From Gorsachius magnificus (taxonomy: Eukaryota > Chordata > Aves > Pelecaniformes > Ardeidae), in contig CM067081.1 of assembly GCA_034008185.1 (NCBI GenBank), positions 11,593,821-11,657,820 on the forward strand: DNA of 64,000 nucleotides, given 5' to 3'. Position numbers and translations under genes: made by a program. The notes under the pieces were generated by a model. The model had not been told where the DNA came from, made no database searches, and worked only from the letters and a program-made list of their open reading frames with translations. This document shows, one piece after another, positions 13,401 through 24,860 of this stretch. Position 1 is the first letter of the stretch. Each line of letters begins with the position of its first letter.

Positions 13401-14714
13401 GCCTTCATTCTTTCTCTTGTGTTTTCTTTTCTTGACTAAACACATTCAATACATTTGGCCCTTCCTCTTAGGTCATGTTATCTAATTCTTTAATTATTCT
13501 TGGAGAGAGCTCTAAGAGCAATCAGAATTTGTCTACATTTTACTTAAAATATGATGGTTGGACTGGACACAGGATTTCAGCAAGGCTTAGCTTAGCTAAG
13601 TGCTTAGTAGAATGAAAAACTTATCTCTGTCTTATCATTTCTGCTTCTGTTAATGCATCACAGAGCGCAACTTGCCTTTCTGGAAACAGTATTGCACTGT
13701 GCCTCAATTTCTCTGATATGTTAACTTGTTGGGTTGGTTTTTGATTTATTGCACCCCTAAATCCTCTTTCTGCAGCTCTTCAGCTGAGTTACCATTTTTA
13801 TATTTGTGCCTTTGATTTCATTTTCCTAATGGTCATTCTCCACACTTGTCTCTATTGAACCTAACCTTGTTGATTTAAAAATTTGCTCTCTGCAGTCTGC
13901 TGGGATCTCGTCACTTACAGAAATTCTTGCAGGCAACTTTTAATGGTTGAGTTCTTTAATGACTTCAGAGTGAATTTCAGTAGGTCTGAACAAATTGAAT
14001 CCATCTAACTTATCTAAATGTCTTTAATGCCTCCCTGCTCTATCTTGCTCTGCAACTCTATATTGTCATTAAAATTAAGTACCTGGTGACAGCTGACATT
14101 GCCCTTTTCTGCATTGACTCAAACGAAGCACTGCGTACCTCCAACATTTCTGCAGTATCTGTCATATGTGCCTCTTCACTGGTCCTTTTTTTTCACTGCT
14201 ACCATGTTGAGAATACACAGTGCAGGTAGCAAGCAAAGGCTCAGAACATCCTTCCCTTTTAAAATTAAATCTAGCTCTGTCATCACAATGAGACATCAGC
14301 CAGCTAAAACACACATTTCTCATCTCTAGTGTGGTTAAAATGTAACCAAGGTCAGACAAGAAGTTACTTTCTTACTTAGCAGAGTTGTTCCCCCCATGTT
14401 TTTGAGATGGCAGAATAGTCAATGGACAAAAGCTGCATTGCTTCTGCTATGCTAAGAAAGAGAGCGCCACGCTCAGCTCTGCTGTATCGAAAGCAAAATT
14501 CCAATAAAACAATTTTTGTGTGTGAAGATAATGAAATGGTCAAGAAGAAAACAGTGTCATTTTTCTTTTTGCAGATTTTGAGTTTGTTGCTGGCTATCAG
14601 ACACATCTTCTGAAATCTGGAAAACATAGGAAAAATACGGAACAACGTGCAACTATCATGTTAGATGTTTGGGCTTTTATGGTTATTGCTGTCCTTGTTC
14701 TTCAATGAACTAAT
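10495..14714. other. Non-genic AT-rich DNA
   Basis: No gene or named repeat was recognised. A conspicuous short inverted repeat is at 11,185-11,202 (TCATCA, six-base GCGCGT centre, TGATGA) within an otherwise AT-rich, CpG-poor stretch. The remaining open frames are short and featureless. Confidence 0.5.
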
Positions 14715-14719
14715 TGTGG

Positions 14720-15249
14720 TGTCCTGGTTTTGGCTGGGATAGAGTTAATTTTTTTCCTAGTAGCTGGCATAGTGCTGTGTTTTGGATTTAGGATGAGAAG
14801 AATGTTGATAACACACTGATGGTTCAGTTGTCGCTAAGTGGTGCTTACACTACTCAAGGACTTTTCAGCTTCCCCTGCTCTGCCAGGGGCACAAGCAGCT
14901 GGGAGGAGGCACAGCCGGGACAGCTGACCCCAACTGGCCCAAGGGCTATTCCAGACCATATGATGTCATGCTCAGTATAGAAACTGGGGGAGTTGGCTAG
15001 GGGGCAACAATCGCTGCTCAAGAATGGGCTGGGCATCAGTCAGTGGGTGGCGAGCGGTTGCATCACTTGTTTTTCCTGGGTTTGTTTTCTCTCTCTCTCT
15101 CTCGTTGTTTTCCTTTTCATTACAATTTTATTATTACTATTATTGTTCTTATCTCAACCCACGAGTTTTCTTACTTTTGCTCTTCAGATTCTCTCCTCCA
15201 TTCCACTGCAGGATGGTGCTTGGTTGCTGACTTGGGCTAAACCTCGACA
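14720..15249 (+). mobile_element. Solo LTR of an ERVL-like element, with target duplication
   Basis: The LTR begins TGTCCTGGTTTTGG at 14,720 and ends TAAACCTCGACA at 15,249. The flanking pentamers are TGTGG (14,715-14,719) and CGTGG (15,250-15,254), a target-site duplication differing by one C/T. It is of the same subtype as the LTRs at 9,958 and 33,946. A (CT)n run lies at about 15,091-15,104 and an (ATT)n-like run near 15,125-15,150. No internal proviral sequence remains. Confidence 0.92.
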
Positions 15250-15364
15250 CGTGGGTGCATTTTTGTGATTGAAAAATTTTCATCACAGGAAAAGCAGCCA
15301 TGGGCTAGAACAACAAATCCAAGAACTATCTCTGAGATGTTCAAAGATAAATATATGAGAGCTT

Positions 15365-16486
15365 CATAGAATCATGGAACAATTCAGGTTGAAAGAGACC
15401 TCAGGAGGTCTCTAGCCCAACCTCCTGCTCACAGCACAATCAGCTACAAGATCAGACCAGGTTATTCAGACCTTTATCCCACTGATTCCTGAAAATTCCC
15501 AACAAACCCTGTGCTTGGACTCCACAACTTCTCTGGGCAACCTGTTACAGTGCTCAGTCACTCTCGCAGTAAAAGTGTTTTCTTGATGTTCAGAGGGAAC
15601 CTCCTGTGTTTCAGTTTGTGCCCACTGCCTCTGGTCCTGTCTCTGGGCACCACTGAAAAGAGCCTGGCTCTGTCCTCTTGGCACCCTCCCTTCAGGTATT
15701 TACATAAATCGATGAGATCCCCCAGAGCCTTCTCTTCTCTAGGCTGAACAGTCCAGCTCTCAGCCTTTCCTCAGAGAAGAGATGCTTCAATCCCTTCATC
15801 ATCTTCATGGCCCTTCCCTGGACTCTCTCCAGTATGTCCGTGTCTCTCTTGCAGTGAAGACCCCAGCACTGGACACAGCAGTCCAGGTGTGGCCTCACTG
15901 GTGCTGAGGGCAAGGATCACCTCCCTCAACAGGCTGGCAATACTTTACCTAATGCAGCCCAGGATACAATTGGCCTTCTTTGTGACAAGGGCACATTGCT
16001 GGCTCACATTCAGTTTGGTGTCCACCAAGATCCCCCAGGTCCTTTTCTGCCTATAGCTTTCCAGCTTGGTGATCCAGAGCATATACTGGTGCCTGGGGTT
16101 GTTCGTCACCAGGTGCAGGACATTGCACTTCCCTACATTGAACTTCATGAGGTTCCTGTCAGCCCATTTCTCCAGCCTGTCCAAATCCCTCTGGATGGCA
16201 GCATGACCCTCTTATATATCAGCCAATTCTCTCAGTTTTGTATCATCAGCAAAATTGCTAAGGGTACATTCTGTCCCATCACCCAGACTATTAATGAAGA
16301 TGTTGAACAGAACTGGATGCAGTGTTGACCCTGGGGTACACCACTAGTTACTGGCCTTCAGCTAAACCTCCTGCCATGATCACAGTCCTCTGAGCTCAGC
16401 TGTTCAGTTTTCAACGTACTGCATTGTCTGCTGATCTATCCCTTCTCTATGAGGATGTTATGGAAGATAGTGTCGAAAGCCTTTCT
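15365..16486 (-). mobile_element. CR1 LINE, 5'-truncated
   Basis: On the minus strand the copy runs from within the reverse transcriptase domain (a 'KAFDT'-coding segment near 16,470) to the 3' tail CATAGAATCATGG at 15,365. A minus-strand frame at 15,945-16,184 carries the conserved CR1 section with [15 protein letters not shown]. The F-A-D-D-type catalytic box region near 16,240 is frameshifted ('ATTTTGCTGATGATAC' in the sense direction can still be read). The element is inactive. Confidence 0.9.
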
Positions 16487-19400
16487 TCAACATTGCTATA
16501 GTTTTGTACCTTCTCCTGACGTTTCTCCTCCAGTGGCTTCTCCCATCGTAAGATACTATCAAGTTATCAGCCACTGTTCCTGAGGTTTTCTTGCAGATGG
16601 TTGGGGTGTCCAGCTGTTCACTGTAATCTTCTGTTCATGGAACAATGTTACTCTTGAACACCTCCATGATTTTCCTGTGTAAAGTGGTGTTCTTTGGTTT
16701 AGGATGATTCACTCCTGCCGATAAGCCTGTGTACATTACTGTACAACAGTGGTTCAGGCTCTGTGCAAGAAGTCTCTGGCTCTTTGCCTCACATTTTCTG
16801 GACTGCACTCATCTTCATCCATCCATTCTTTTCAGCAATTATGTTGAGCTTTTTCCAACTGCTGGATTTGGAAGTGGAGACCTTCATAAGCTCATGTCTT
16901 TCCAACTAGCAGCATAAAAGTTGTATCATAGGTGAGGTGTAAAAATTGCATGGTGGCAAAGGAGTGAGTGACAATGAATACTGTTGAAGGAAGACAAAGT
17001 GGAAGAAGGAAGACAAAGTGGAAGGAGATTAGAGTGGATAAATACACTGACATGGACACAAGTTGAGCTGGTATTAGCAGTGTGGAAGATACTGAGGTAC
17101 AGATGAAGAACTAGATGGCTCTGAGTAACCAAAATAGGATGAGCATTGTACAGTACAGAATGGAACTCTGGGTACCAATCAACTAATGAGAATCTTGACT
17201 GAAAGGTGAGAAGTCATCTACTGGAAGCAAATAAAGGAGATGAAGCTCTGGTTATTCCTCTGGATAAACATAAGACACCAAAGTGGAAAAGTTTATCCTA
17301 CAGTAAAACAGTCCATGAGTTTCCCATACAGAGCATGAAATGTTGCGTAAAATGTGAGTCCCCTAGAATGCTGTATACACTCACTATTCATGTCCAAATA
17401 TGGATCTAAACTTGAAGAGCTGTAGTGAAAAGCTCTCAAAATTAGGTGCTGTGTGTTACAGGAGCTATTAAAATCTGGCTGTAGTGATATAAAAATGAGA
17501 TTATTTTTGTTTAACTTCAGGTTTTCTCCTACTTCCATCTCCAGTATTATGACATTCCCAGTATTATTATTAGCATTTTTAATTTTCCAACAATCTCTGG
17601 AAAATTCCTTGGAAAGAAAGAAATCTCTGGAAAAAATTAATCTTGACTACTCCTCTAAAGAGATAAAAGGCAAGACAATAAGGAAAGGGGAACACATATG
17701 CTGGGGGGAAATGACCAAAAAAATTTTTTTGCTTATTCAAATCTTTTTGTTATATGGAGTGACTGTTTAGTGTCTCCTACTCACTGGTAGTTGGTTGACT
17801 TTCTGTAAGAATGGAAATAACTTTTAGGGAAGTACTTGAATGAAAAGAGATCTGTAGGGCGATAGATAAGCTTGGAAGAGCATTCATAGTGCAGAAGAAG
17901 CAGCATTTTCCAGCTGATTCTGCTATGTGAATAGAAAAGGCAAAACTTAACAGTTGAAGAGATGAAATGTAAAGAAGTGTCATGATGATGCAAGATCCTA
18001 AAGGTATAAAGAATAATGACAACCTTCATGTAATAAAAGGGAAGAAAGATAAAACAGGATTTCACAGATAACAAGGCAGTTATACTTTAGAAGTTAGAAC
18101 ATGACTTGTGTAACTATCAACGACTACAGATCTGGAATCTGAAAATCACCCACGCTCTTTATTCCTCTTCCCTTATTATAAGCAATGAAGATCCAGCATT
18201 TATCATCCCATTGTTTCCTCACTGGCTGATGAGGATGATGAGAATCCATTTCAGTCTTCCAAAGCACTGAAGAGCCAATACAGCTTAACCAGAGGGAGAG
18301 TTGTTGGCTTGCTGCCAGGTAATAACAAAGCTGGCCAAAAAAAGTAGCTACGGCAAGTGATAAAAAGGACATTTGTAAAGTCATCGTTTGGTGTCTTGTT
18401 GCAGTCTTGACTTATTTGGTATGTACTTCCCCGCTGGCTACTTTTCCTGCACCTCATCACTCTTGCTTTCTAATGTAAATTACACTAATTTATTAGATTC
18501 CAATTTTCTGGCATGTAAAAAAGCTCACTATCTTGAATAGTATCTCTGAACCTATCTATCTGATGAGACAACGTCACAGGCACACTGTGCATGGTGGAGG
18601 CAATAAAAATATACAGCCATAATAGTGTGATATATCACATGGTGATGTAGCAGAGCTAACAGCTGCTTGAACCCTTCACAATGAAAGCACAGCTATGGCC
18701 TATCAGTTTTCAGATAACCTTGGGAGCAGTATTACAATCCATAATCTATAATCCTATAGAGGGAAAATTTTTATTGATTTGGTTTCCCACAGTTTCTGGA
18801 AGACCTTGAAGCTGTAGTGTGTAGTCTAAGGAAGTCTGCAAACCCATATTAAACAGCAGAATTTATGGACCTGCTGTATGTTGCAGTGCTGGGAGCTCAC
18901 AAGTCTGAGGTGTCCTCTGAACTAAGAGTTTGGCAACCACGACTGTAGGATTTGTACACCATCTTCAAAAAGCTTAACCAGTCTGGTAAGTTTGTTAATG
19001 ATGGACCTAAACTTACGTTTGACTAAAAACTTCTTCTTTTTTCTCTTTTTGATTACATAAGGAAAAAATTATAAAATCTTGAAATAGTGCTGCTTGTGAT
19101 GCTTAATGACTTAATAAAAATTATTGCATGTTTTGAGAATGCGCTGTTGGAACAATTCCTTCTGAATCATGATTACATGCAGGTTAGCAGATTAGAGTAA
19201 CAGAGCTGAGCGCAAAGGGAGTTACTTGCCTGTTCACAGAAAGAATTCAACACAAACGCTACAAGACCCTTGTGATCTTTGTGCTGTATGTTCAAAAACT
19301 GAAAACTGGAGAAGAATCCATAAGCAGTAGCAAACTACCACCCTGTAGCACCCTTTCCAACCTTTTTTTTTCTGTGAAAAAAAAAAATAAATCATTGCCT

Positions 19401-22192
19401 TTCACAGTACAGCCTCCTAATCATTTGTGGAAAGGAAGAGAATCTTCTGAAGAAGCAGACAATGAAAAACAATTTTCTTCTGATCCAGCTACTGTCTAAT
19501 CTCTGCAGCTAGTAGATAGGAAATGTGTCTTATCAAACAGACGACATGTAGGTGCATCGGTCTGCGAAAATGAGTGTGATTAAGTAGAGGAATTGCATAA
19601 ATTCTGCCATTAAAAATACTGATCCCTTGCCTAAAGGTAATTAGCTTATTTAAAACAAATCATCCTTTTAGCTTATTAAAATATATATGAGAGAGCAATC
19701 CAGGGTATGTAATTTGGAGTTCAGCATTAAGCAACCTCATGAAGGGATTGCTCATTGGAACACATGTCTCTGCTCTGAGGGATTCAGATCACTACCAAGA
19801 TTTTCACTTACCTGTTTTCAAGGTATTCACTCAGACAGTCAGACTAAAGCATATTCAAATTTAAATACTTATTTTCTGCATTAGAACTGGTATTAAACCA
19901 ACCAAAGTCTTGCAGAAATCTGCAAGGTGATTGGAGTTCTGTATTTACTCCTTCGTTCATTGCAGTATCAATTTGCTTAGTTCCAAATTTTTGAAACTAT
20001 GGGACTTTTTAACTGCAAATCCTGTTTATTCATCAGGGGTTCTGGAAATCTAGGTGTGGTTTGTCCCTGCTAATTGTGGTCTCAGAATTCTGCAATTCAA
20101 TGCTCCGTGGAGAAGATTGGAGGCTCTCAGAGCAATTTCATAAGTAATGAAAAGAACACAGCATGGTGGCATCCATTTCAAAGAGTTTTCTTTATTAGCG
20201 ATGGTGGTAATTGGGAAATCAAGAGCCCAGCTGACTATGTGAGTCAAAATTGAGTTTGCAGGACTAAAAATTTGGGGGTTTTTTGGGAACTCAGTAGATC
20301 TGCTGCAGCATCACTGAGACACAGAAATGTGGCACCTCTATTTTTCTCTGATAGCCATTTTTTCAGCCCGTCCATTGTAAGCACTTAGTGGATTTGATAT
20401 AATGGTATTTGAAAAGGGAATACAGACCAAAACTGTATTGCAACCTGTATATATCCTACCATTACGTTACCAAAATAAGTTTTGCTGCTCCTAGAATAGT
20501 CAGAAAGCAAAACATTAGAGTAATTATAGCATGCAGCAGGACAGGTGAGGCTGTTATTAGCGTGGTCAAAAATGAAGCTAAAACATTTTTGGTGGTGGTT
20601 CAAAACCATTAGGGATGATACGGTCTCATTTAATAATTAATAGCACAGTAACCAGTTTCACTAAAATCTGTCTGCAATAGGCTGCGGAACTGATGAAGGA
20701 AATAATGTGCCTTCAGCCATTCATGAAAACCTATAGATTTAATATGATAAAACTCCCTTGCCTACTGATGAGCCAAACCCCCTCACATTTTCAGATCAGT
20801 TGTGCCACTGAAGTCTCACAACACCTCTTCAGATTTGTATTCCACTGAAATACAACTTAAAGTAATCTAAAATTAACCTTCCTTTGCCATTTGTGGGCAC
20901 ACTGCATAAATATTAATGTGTGAAAGCATTCCATTTATAATCAGTTGCACTCGTCAAACTCTGCGATCTCTCCCCCCACTCCCGTTCCCTCTGACAGCCA
21001 ACTGCTGACCTCACTGACGGGAAAAAAGCAGGTCAGAAACCTGCTGAAGACAGAAACAGTGCTTTGCTCACACTGACATCACTTCCCTGAGATCAAATGC
21101 TAGCTCCTCTTTGCACACCTTCTGCCGCTCAGGCTGGACATTTCTGTTGGGATGTGTTTTTCGAGGCAAAACTAAAGTCCAAGTGTTTGAGAGGGCACCA
21201 GTGCAAGAAAGCAGCATTTATCCCGGTTGTGAGACAATGTGCAGGCACATTGCACACCTCAGTGTTGCTTCCTTGCATCTGGGATCGAGACCATTCCTGT
21301 GACACTGCTGGACTAGACCCTGATCAGCCTCATTGCGAGGATGTCACCAGGTCCCAGGTGCTACGTGGCAACTGCTCAGGTGCACTGAAATGACGCTGGT
21401 CAGAGGAGCCATTTTAGAAAGACAGGCTTAAATTCAGAAGAATGCGTCAAATTGGGAAGTGCCAGATTAATATTCCCAGGTGGGAGTGTGGCTGTGCAGA
21501 ATAGAAGGCTTTTTCTCCACCCTATAAATAGAAATGGTTTAAGACGACTAAGCAAATCCCCTAGGACGTTCAGCGAGAGGGAGCAGAATGAGAGAAAAAG
21601 GAAAGACAGTACAAGAGACCCAGGCTGTAAACATAAATCACAGTAGGCAATTACTGATTGCTAAAGGAGTGCAACCTTCTGGGTCAGGAAAACTGGTTTA
21701 GGAAAGCAAAAAAAAACCCAAATAAATAAGTTTAAGGTGGATCTGGTAACCAAAGAGGGAAGTGCTAGCAGGCTGAGTGGATGTGTTGCACTGTGCAAGC
21801 TTTAAATGGAAGATCAGAAACTGAATAATTGTATTATCTGGATGAGCATAAGCCAAATAAGAGCACAGAGGCATATGTGGGGTTGAAAAAGTTGTTAGGC
21901 TCTGTCTGTAGTCTTCTGAACTATCAGGCAGACAAGCCCCAAGTTATGACTAGGTCATGCTTAAAACAACTGTCATGGGTGGCTTGTCCCCAGGGCTATG
22001 GGTCTGCATCTTTAGGACCTGTAATTGTGGAAGCCAGTATGGAATAAACTAAAAGCTTGGTTAAGGGACACAGCAGTGGTATGGACAAAAATAAGTAATA
22101 GTAACTTAAGGAAAAAAATCTAGGGAGAGGAATAATTTAGAAGCTGCACAAACTGTTACCTTTGACAGCATAACTCCGTCAATAACCTTTCC
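16487..22192. other. Non-genic DNA
   Basis: No gene or named repeat was recognised. It contains a 19-bp tandem duplication at 16,986-17,023. The segment at 20,880-21,090 (TATTAATGTGTGAAAGCATT and following) looks like ordinary single-copy DNA. Open frames at 21.1-21.4 kb and elsewhere show no known domain. Confidence 0.5.
16986..17023. repeat. 19-bp tandem duplication
   Basis: Two perfect head-to-tail copies of GAAGGAAGACAAAGTGGAA occupy 16,986-17,004 and 17,005-17,023. Confidence 0.95.
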
Positions 22193-22197
22193 CAGGG

Positions 22198-22749
22198 TAT
22201 CCTGGTTTGGGCTGGGATAGAGTTAATTTTCTTCCTAGTATCTGGCACAGTGCTGTGTTTTGGATTCAGTACTAAAAGAATGTTGATAACACACCGATAT
22301 TTTAGTTGTTGCTCAGCAGTGCTTAGACCAGTCAAGGACTTTTCAGCTTCCCCCGCTCTGCCAGGGGCTCAAGGAGCTGGGAGGGGGCACAGCCAGGACA
22401 GCTGACCCCAACTGGCCACGGGGCTTTTCCAGACCATATAACGTCATGTTCAGGCGGAGTCAGTTGGGGGGAGAGCGATCGCTGCTCGGGACGGTCTGGG
22501 CATCGGTCAGTGGGTGGTGAGCAATTGCATTGTGCATCACTTGTTTTGTATATTCTGTATATTCTCTTACCATTATTATTATTATTATTGTTATTCTTTT
22601 ATCTTATTAATCCTCAACCCACGGGTCTTACTTTTTTTTTTTTCCCCAATTCTCTCCCCCATCCCGGGGCAGGGGGCAGGGCAGGGGCATGGGGGGAGTG
22701 AGCGAGCGGCTGTGTGTTGTTCAGCTGCCTGATGGGTTAAACCACAACA
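22198..22749 (+). repeat. 5' LTR of the provirus (subtype A)
   Basis: The LTR begins TATCCTGGTTTGGG, a one-base variant of the family start TGTCCTGG, and ends TTAAACCACAACA. It shares its first ~250 bp closely with the 3' LTR at 28,024, up to the CATATAAC[G/A]TCATG block. After that it has the subtype-A middle (GATCGCTGCTCGGGACGG, TATATTCTGTATATTCTC and an ATT microsatellite). The ACGTCA core at about 22,441 is recognisable in several LTRs of this window. Confidence 0.92.
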
Positions 22750-22758
22750 GTCTTTTTT

Positions 22759-22776
22759 TGGTGCCCAACATGGGGC
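22759..22776 (+). other. Primer-binding site, tRNA-Lys-like
   Basis: Nine bases after the 5' LTR lies TGGTGCCCAACATGGGGC. It differs from the known tRNA-Lys(1,2) type primer-binding site at two positions, both readable as CpG decay (CG to TG and CG to CA). That the primer is lysine tRNA is an inference from this match. Confidence 0.75.
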
Positions 22777-22871
22777 ATGAAGGGTTGAGATAACGACAGA
22801 TCTGCCCAGAGCGTGTTAAAACAAATTTGTGATAAGCATTCGTTATATTGGTCTAACAGTCGCTGGTCACA

Positions 22872-23588
22872 ATGTTGTTTTATTTGGTCTCAGAGCTGTT
22901 GTCGTTGTTCTTAGAGTTCTTCTATGTAATACCTTACGTGCTGTATGCACTCCCTGTGGTGCTGGTTATCACCTATGGCAGGTGGATTAAGGTTACTGCT
23001 TTGCTCTACTGTGTAATACTGGCTTATGCAATGATATTTTTTTTCTTGGTTGATGCACCTTACTCCATCTTCCCCTTTTTCTCCAGGCTAATTACAACAG
23101 CTCTTGAGAATTTTGAATATCCTTGGGATGTTCAAACCAGCATGGTCCTATTGCTAGGTCTCCTGAATGTGGTTCAGTTCTTATTTGAGTTTAAACATGT
23201 ACTTAAGAATACCATCCAAAGATTGACTCCTGCAACAGGCACTGTAGCTACTCAAACCGTGGCAACAGGCACTGTGGCTACTCCAACACCCATAACAGGC
23301 ACTGTAGCTACTCAAACCCCAGCAACAAGCACTGCAGCTACTCAAACCCCTGCGACATGCGCTGTAGCTACTCAAACCCTGGCAACAGGCATTGCGGATG
23401 AACCAGGAAACCAACCTGTGCCAGTACCATTCAACCCTATACACAATAAGAAATCTTGGAAGCGAAAGTCAACTCATTTAGAAAGGGAGGGTGAAAAAGC
23501 GGGGCCATCACAAGGAGAGGAGGAGGAAGAGGAAGAACTCATAAATGAAACAGAAACCAAATGGTCTCTATCCTTGGGTGAGCTGTGA
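22872..23588 (+). pseudogene. ERV gag leader: hydrophobic N-terminus plus decapeptide repeats
   Basis: This open frame of 238 codons starts at the first ATG after the primer site and is in frame with gag downstream. Residues about 1-35, 42-62 and 90-107 are strongly hydrophobic and look like three to four membrane-spanning segments. Residues about 119-172 are a repeat of ten residues (TPATGTVATQ type) encoded by a 30-bp minisatellite. Residues about 192-202 are basic, and 215-222 are an acidic Glu run. A TGA ends the frame at 23,586. In the second ERV copy the aligned codon is CAA, so the ancestral codon was probably CGA and the stop is CpG decay. A membrane-rich leader instead of a myristoylated matrix is unusual; its role is unknown. 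Confidence 0.7.
23228..23397 (+). repeat. 30-bp coding minisatellite, about 5.7 copies
   Basis: The GCAACAGGC core recurs every 30 bp (23,232; 23,262; then variants at 23,292, 23,322, 23,352 and 23,382). Since 30 is a multiple of three, every unit is read in the same frame as ten residues rich in Thr and Ala. Copies differ at a few bases. Confidence 0.95.
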
Positions 23589-24530
23589 GATATGCGAAAA
23601 GATTTCAGCCGTCGTCCAGGTGAGCACATTGTCACCTGTCTGCTCTGATGCTGGGATAATGGGGCCAGTAGCCTGGAACTGGAGGGTAAGGAAGCCAAGC
23701 AACTAGGATCCCTTTCTAGGGAAGGAGGCATTGACAAAGTGATTGGAAAAGGAACACAAATCCTCAGCCTCTGGAGGCGACTACTGTCAGCCATGAAGGA
23801 AAGATATCCCTTCAAGGAAGATGTCATATATCTCCCAGGCAAATGGACCACTGTGGAGAAAGGTATCCAGGACCTGAGGGAATTAGCCGTGCTGGAAGTG
23901 ATTTATAGTGACCTGAACAATGACCGGTTGCCCAAAGATCCAGATGGAGTCCGGTGCACCCAACCCATGTGGCGGAAGTTGGTACAGAGCGCACCAACAT
24001 CGTATGCCAACACATGGGCAATACTGAACTGGAAAGATGGAGAGGGACCGACAGTGGATGAAGTGGCTAGCCAGCTCCGGGAATATGAAGAAAGTATCTC
24101 TTCTTCCCTCATCTCTGCTGTGGATAAACTGTCCTGGAAGACTGAACAACTCCAAAAGGATGTGTCCTACTCCCCACCTGTACAGACCAGTATCTCAGCC
24201 ATTAGGAGAAAGCGTCCCTCTGCTCAAGAAAAAGGATATCAAGGATACATGCCACAGGGCACCCTATGGTTTTACCTGCATGACCATGGAGAGGACATGA
24301 GAAAATGGGATGGAAAACCTACCTCAACCCTAGAGGCACGAGTACGTGAGTTGCAAAGAAAAACAAACACAAAAGGGGGCTCTTCCAGGAAACTTGTTGC
24401 TCCAGTTTCCAGAGATGGACTAGGTTGTAGTTTTTTCAGACAGAATAGAAGTGCTGATCTTAATTCTGATTGTGATGAAGGAACTTCTGATTCATGTATG
24501 CAAAACATGAGCAACTGTGACCAGGACTAG
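23589..24530 (+). pseudogene. ERV gag
   Basis: The gag body continues in the same frame as the leader. It is interrupted by TGA at 23,646, then open from about 23,649 to the TAG at 24,528. It contains a charged, helical stretch around 24,050-24,160 (R-E-Y-E-E-S then K-L-S-W-K-T-E-Q-L-Q-K-D) that could form a coiled coil. No CCHC zinc knuckle is visible near its end. The inverted copy at 46.5-47.5 kb has an alignable but clearly diverged gag, sharing the TGA at the position matching 23,646 (47,350-47,352 there). The end at TAG is followed by pol in the same frame. Confidence 0.8.
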
Positions 24531-24604
24531 AGGGGCCCTGCCTCCAGCCAGGTGGAGGAAAGGGACAACAGGGTTTACTGGACTGTGTGGATTCGATGGC
24601 CTGG
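24528..24604 (+). promoter_or_regulatory. Candidate gag-pol stop-codon readthrough signal
   Basis: The gag TAG (24,528-24,530) is followed by a 10-nt spacer and then a perfect 6-bp stem CCTCCA / TGGAGG (24,541-24,546 and 24,553-24,558) with a 6-nt loop GCCAGG. The loop could pair with CCTGG at 24,600-24,604 to make a pseudoknot. Pol continues in the same frame after the TAG. The second ERV copy has the same TAG and stem. Gammaretroviruses such as murine leukaemia virus read through UAG with a short spacer and a pseudoknot; the comparison is by analogy and translation was not tested. Confidence 0.5.
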
Positions 24605-24860
24605 AACATCAGACCCACAGGAGTATAAAGCTCTAGCGAACACCAGTGCACAGTGTGCTCTGATGCCATCAAGCTATACAGGGGAAGAACCCATCTGTAT
24701 TTCTGGAGTGACAGGGGGACCCCAACAGATAACTGTATTGGAGGCCGAAGAGAGCCTAACCGGGAATGAGTGGCAAAAGCACCACATTGTGATCGGCCCA
24801 GATGCTCCATGCATCCTCGGCATAGACTACCTCAGCAGAGGGTATTTCAAGGACCCAAAA
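24531..24860 (+). pseudogene. ERV protease (active site lost)
   Basis: This is the N-terminal part of the pol frame. The segment around 24,630-24,675 aligns with the retroviral aspartic protease active-site loop, but the catalytic triplet reads N-T-S (24,639-24,647) where an Asp-Thr/Ser-Gly is expected. Both missing residues are explained by G-to-A changes. The inverted copy has the same N-T-S. The downstream C-I-L-G-I-D-Y-L-like segment at about 24,810 fits the conserved C-terminal region of the protease. An inactive enzyme is inferred. Confidence 0.75.

Noticed and set aside
23181..23444. Minus-strand open frame rich in Cys, Ser and Tyr
   Set aside because: It is the antisense reading of the 30-bp minisatellite in the ERV leader; the repeat alone explains the pattern.
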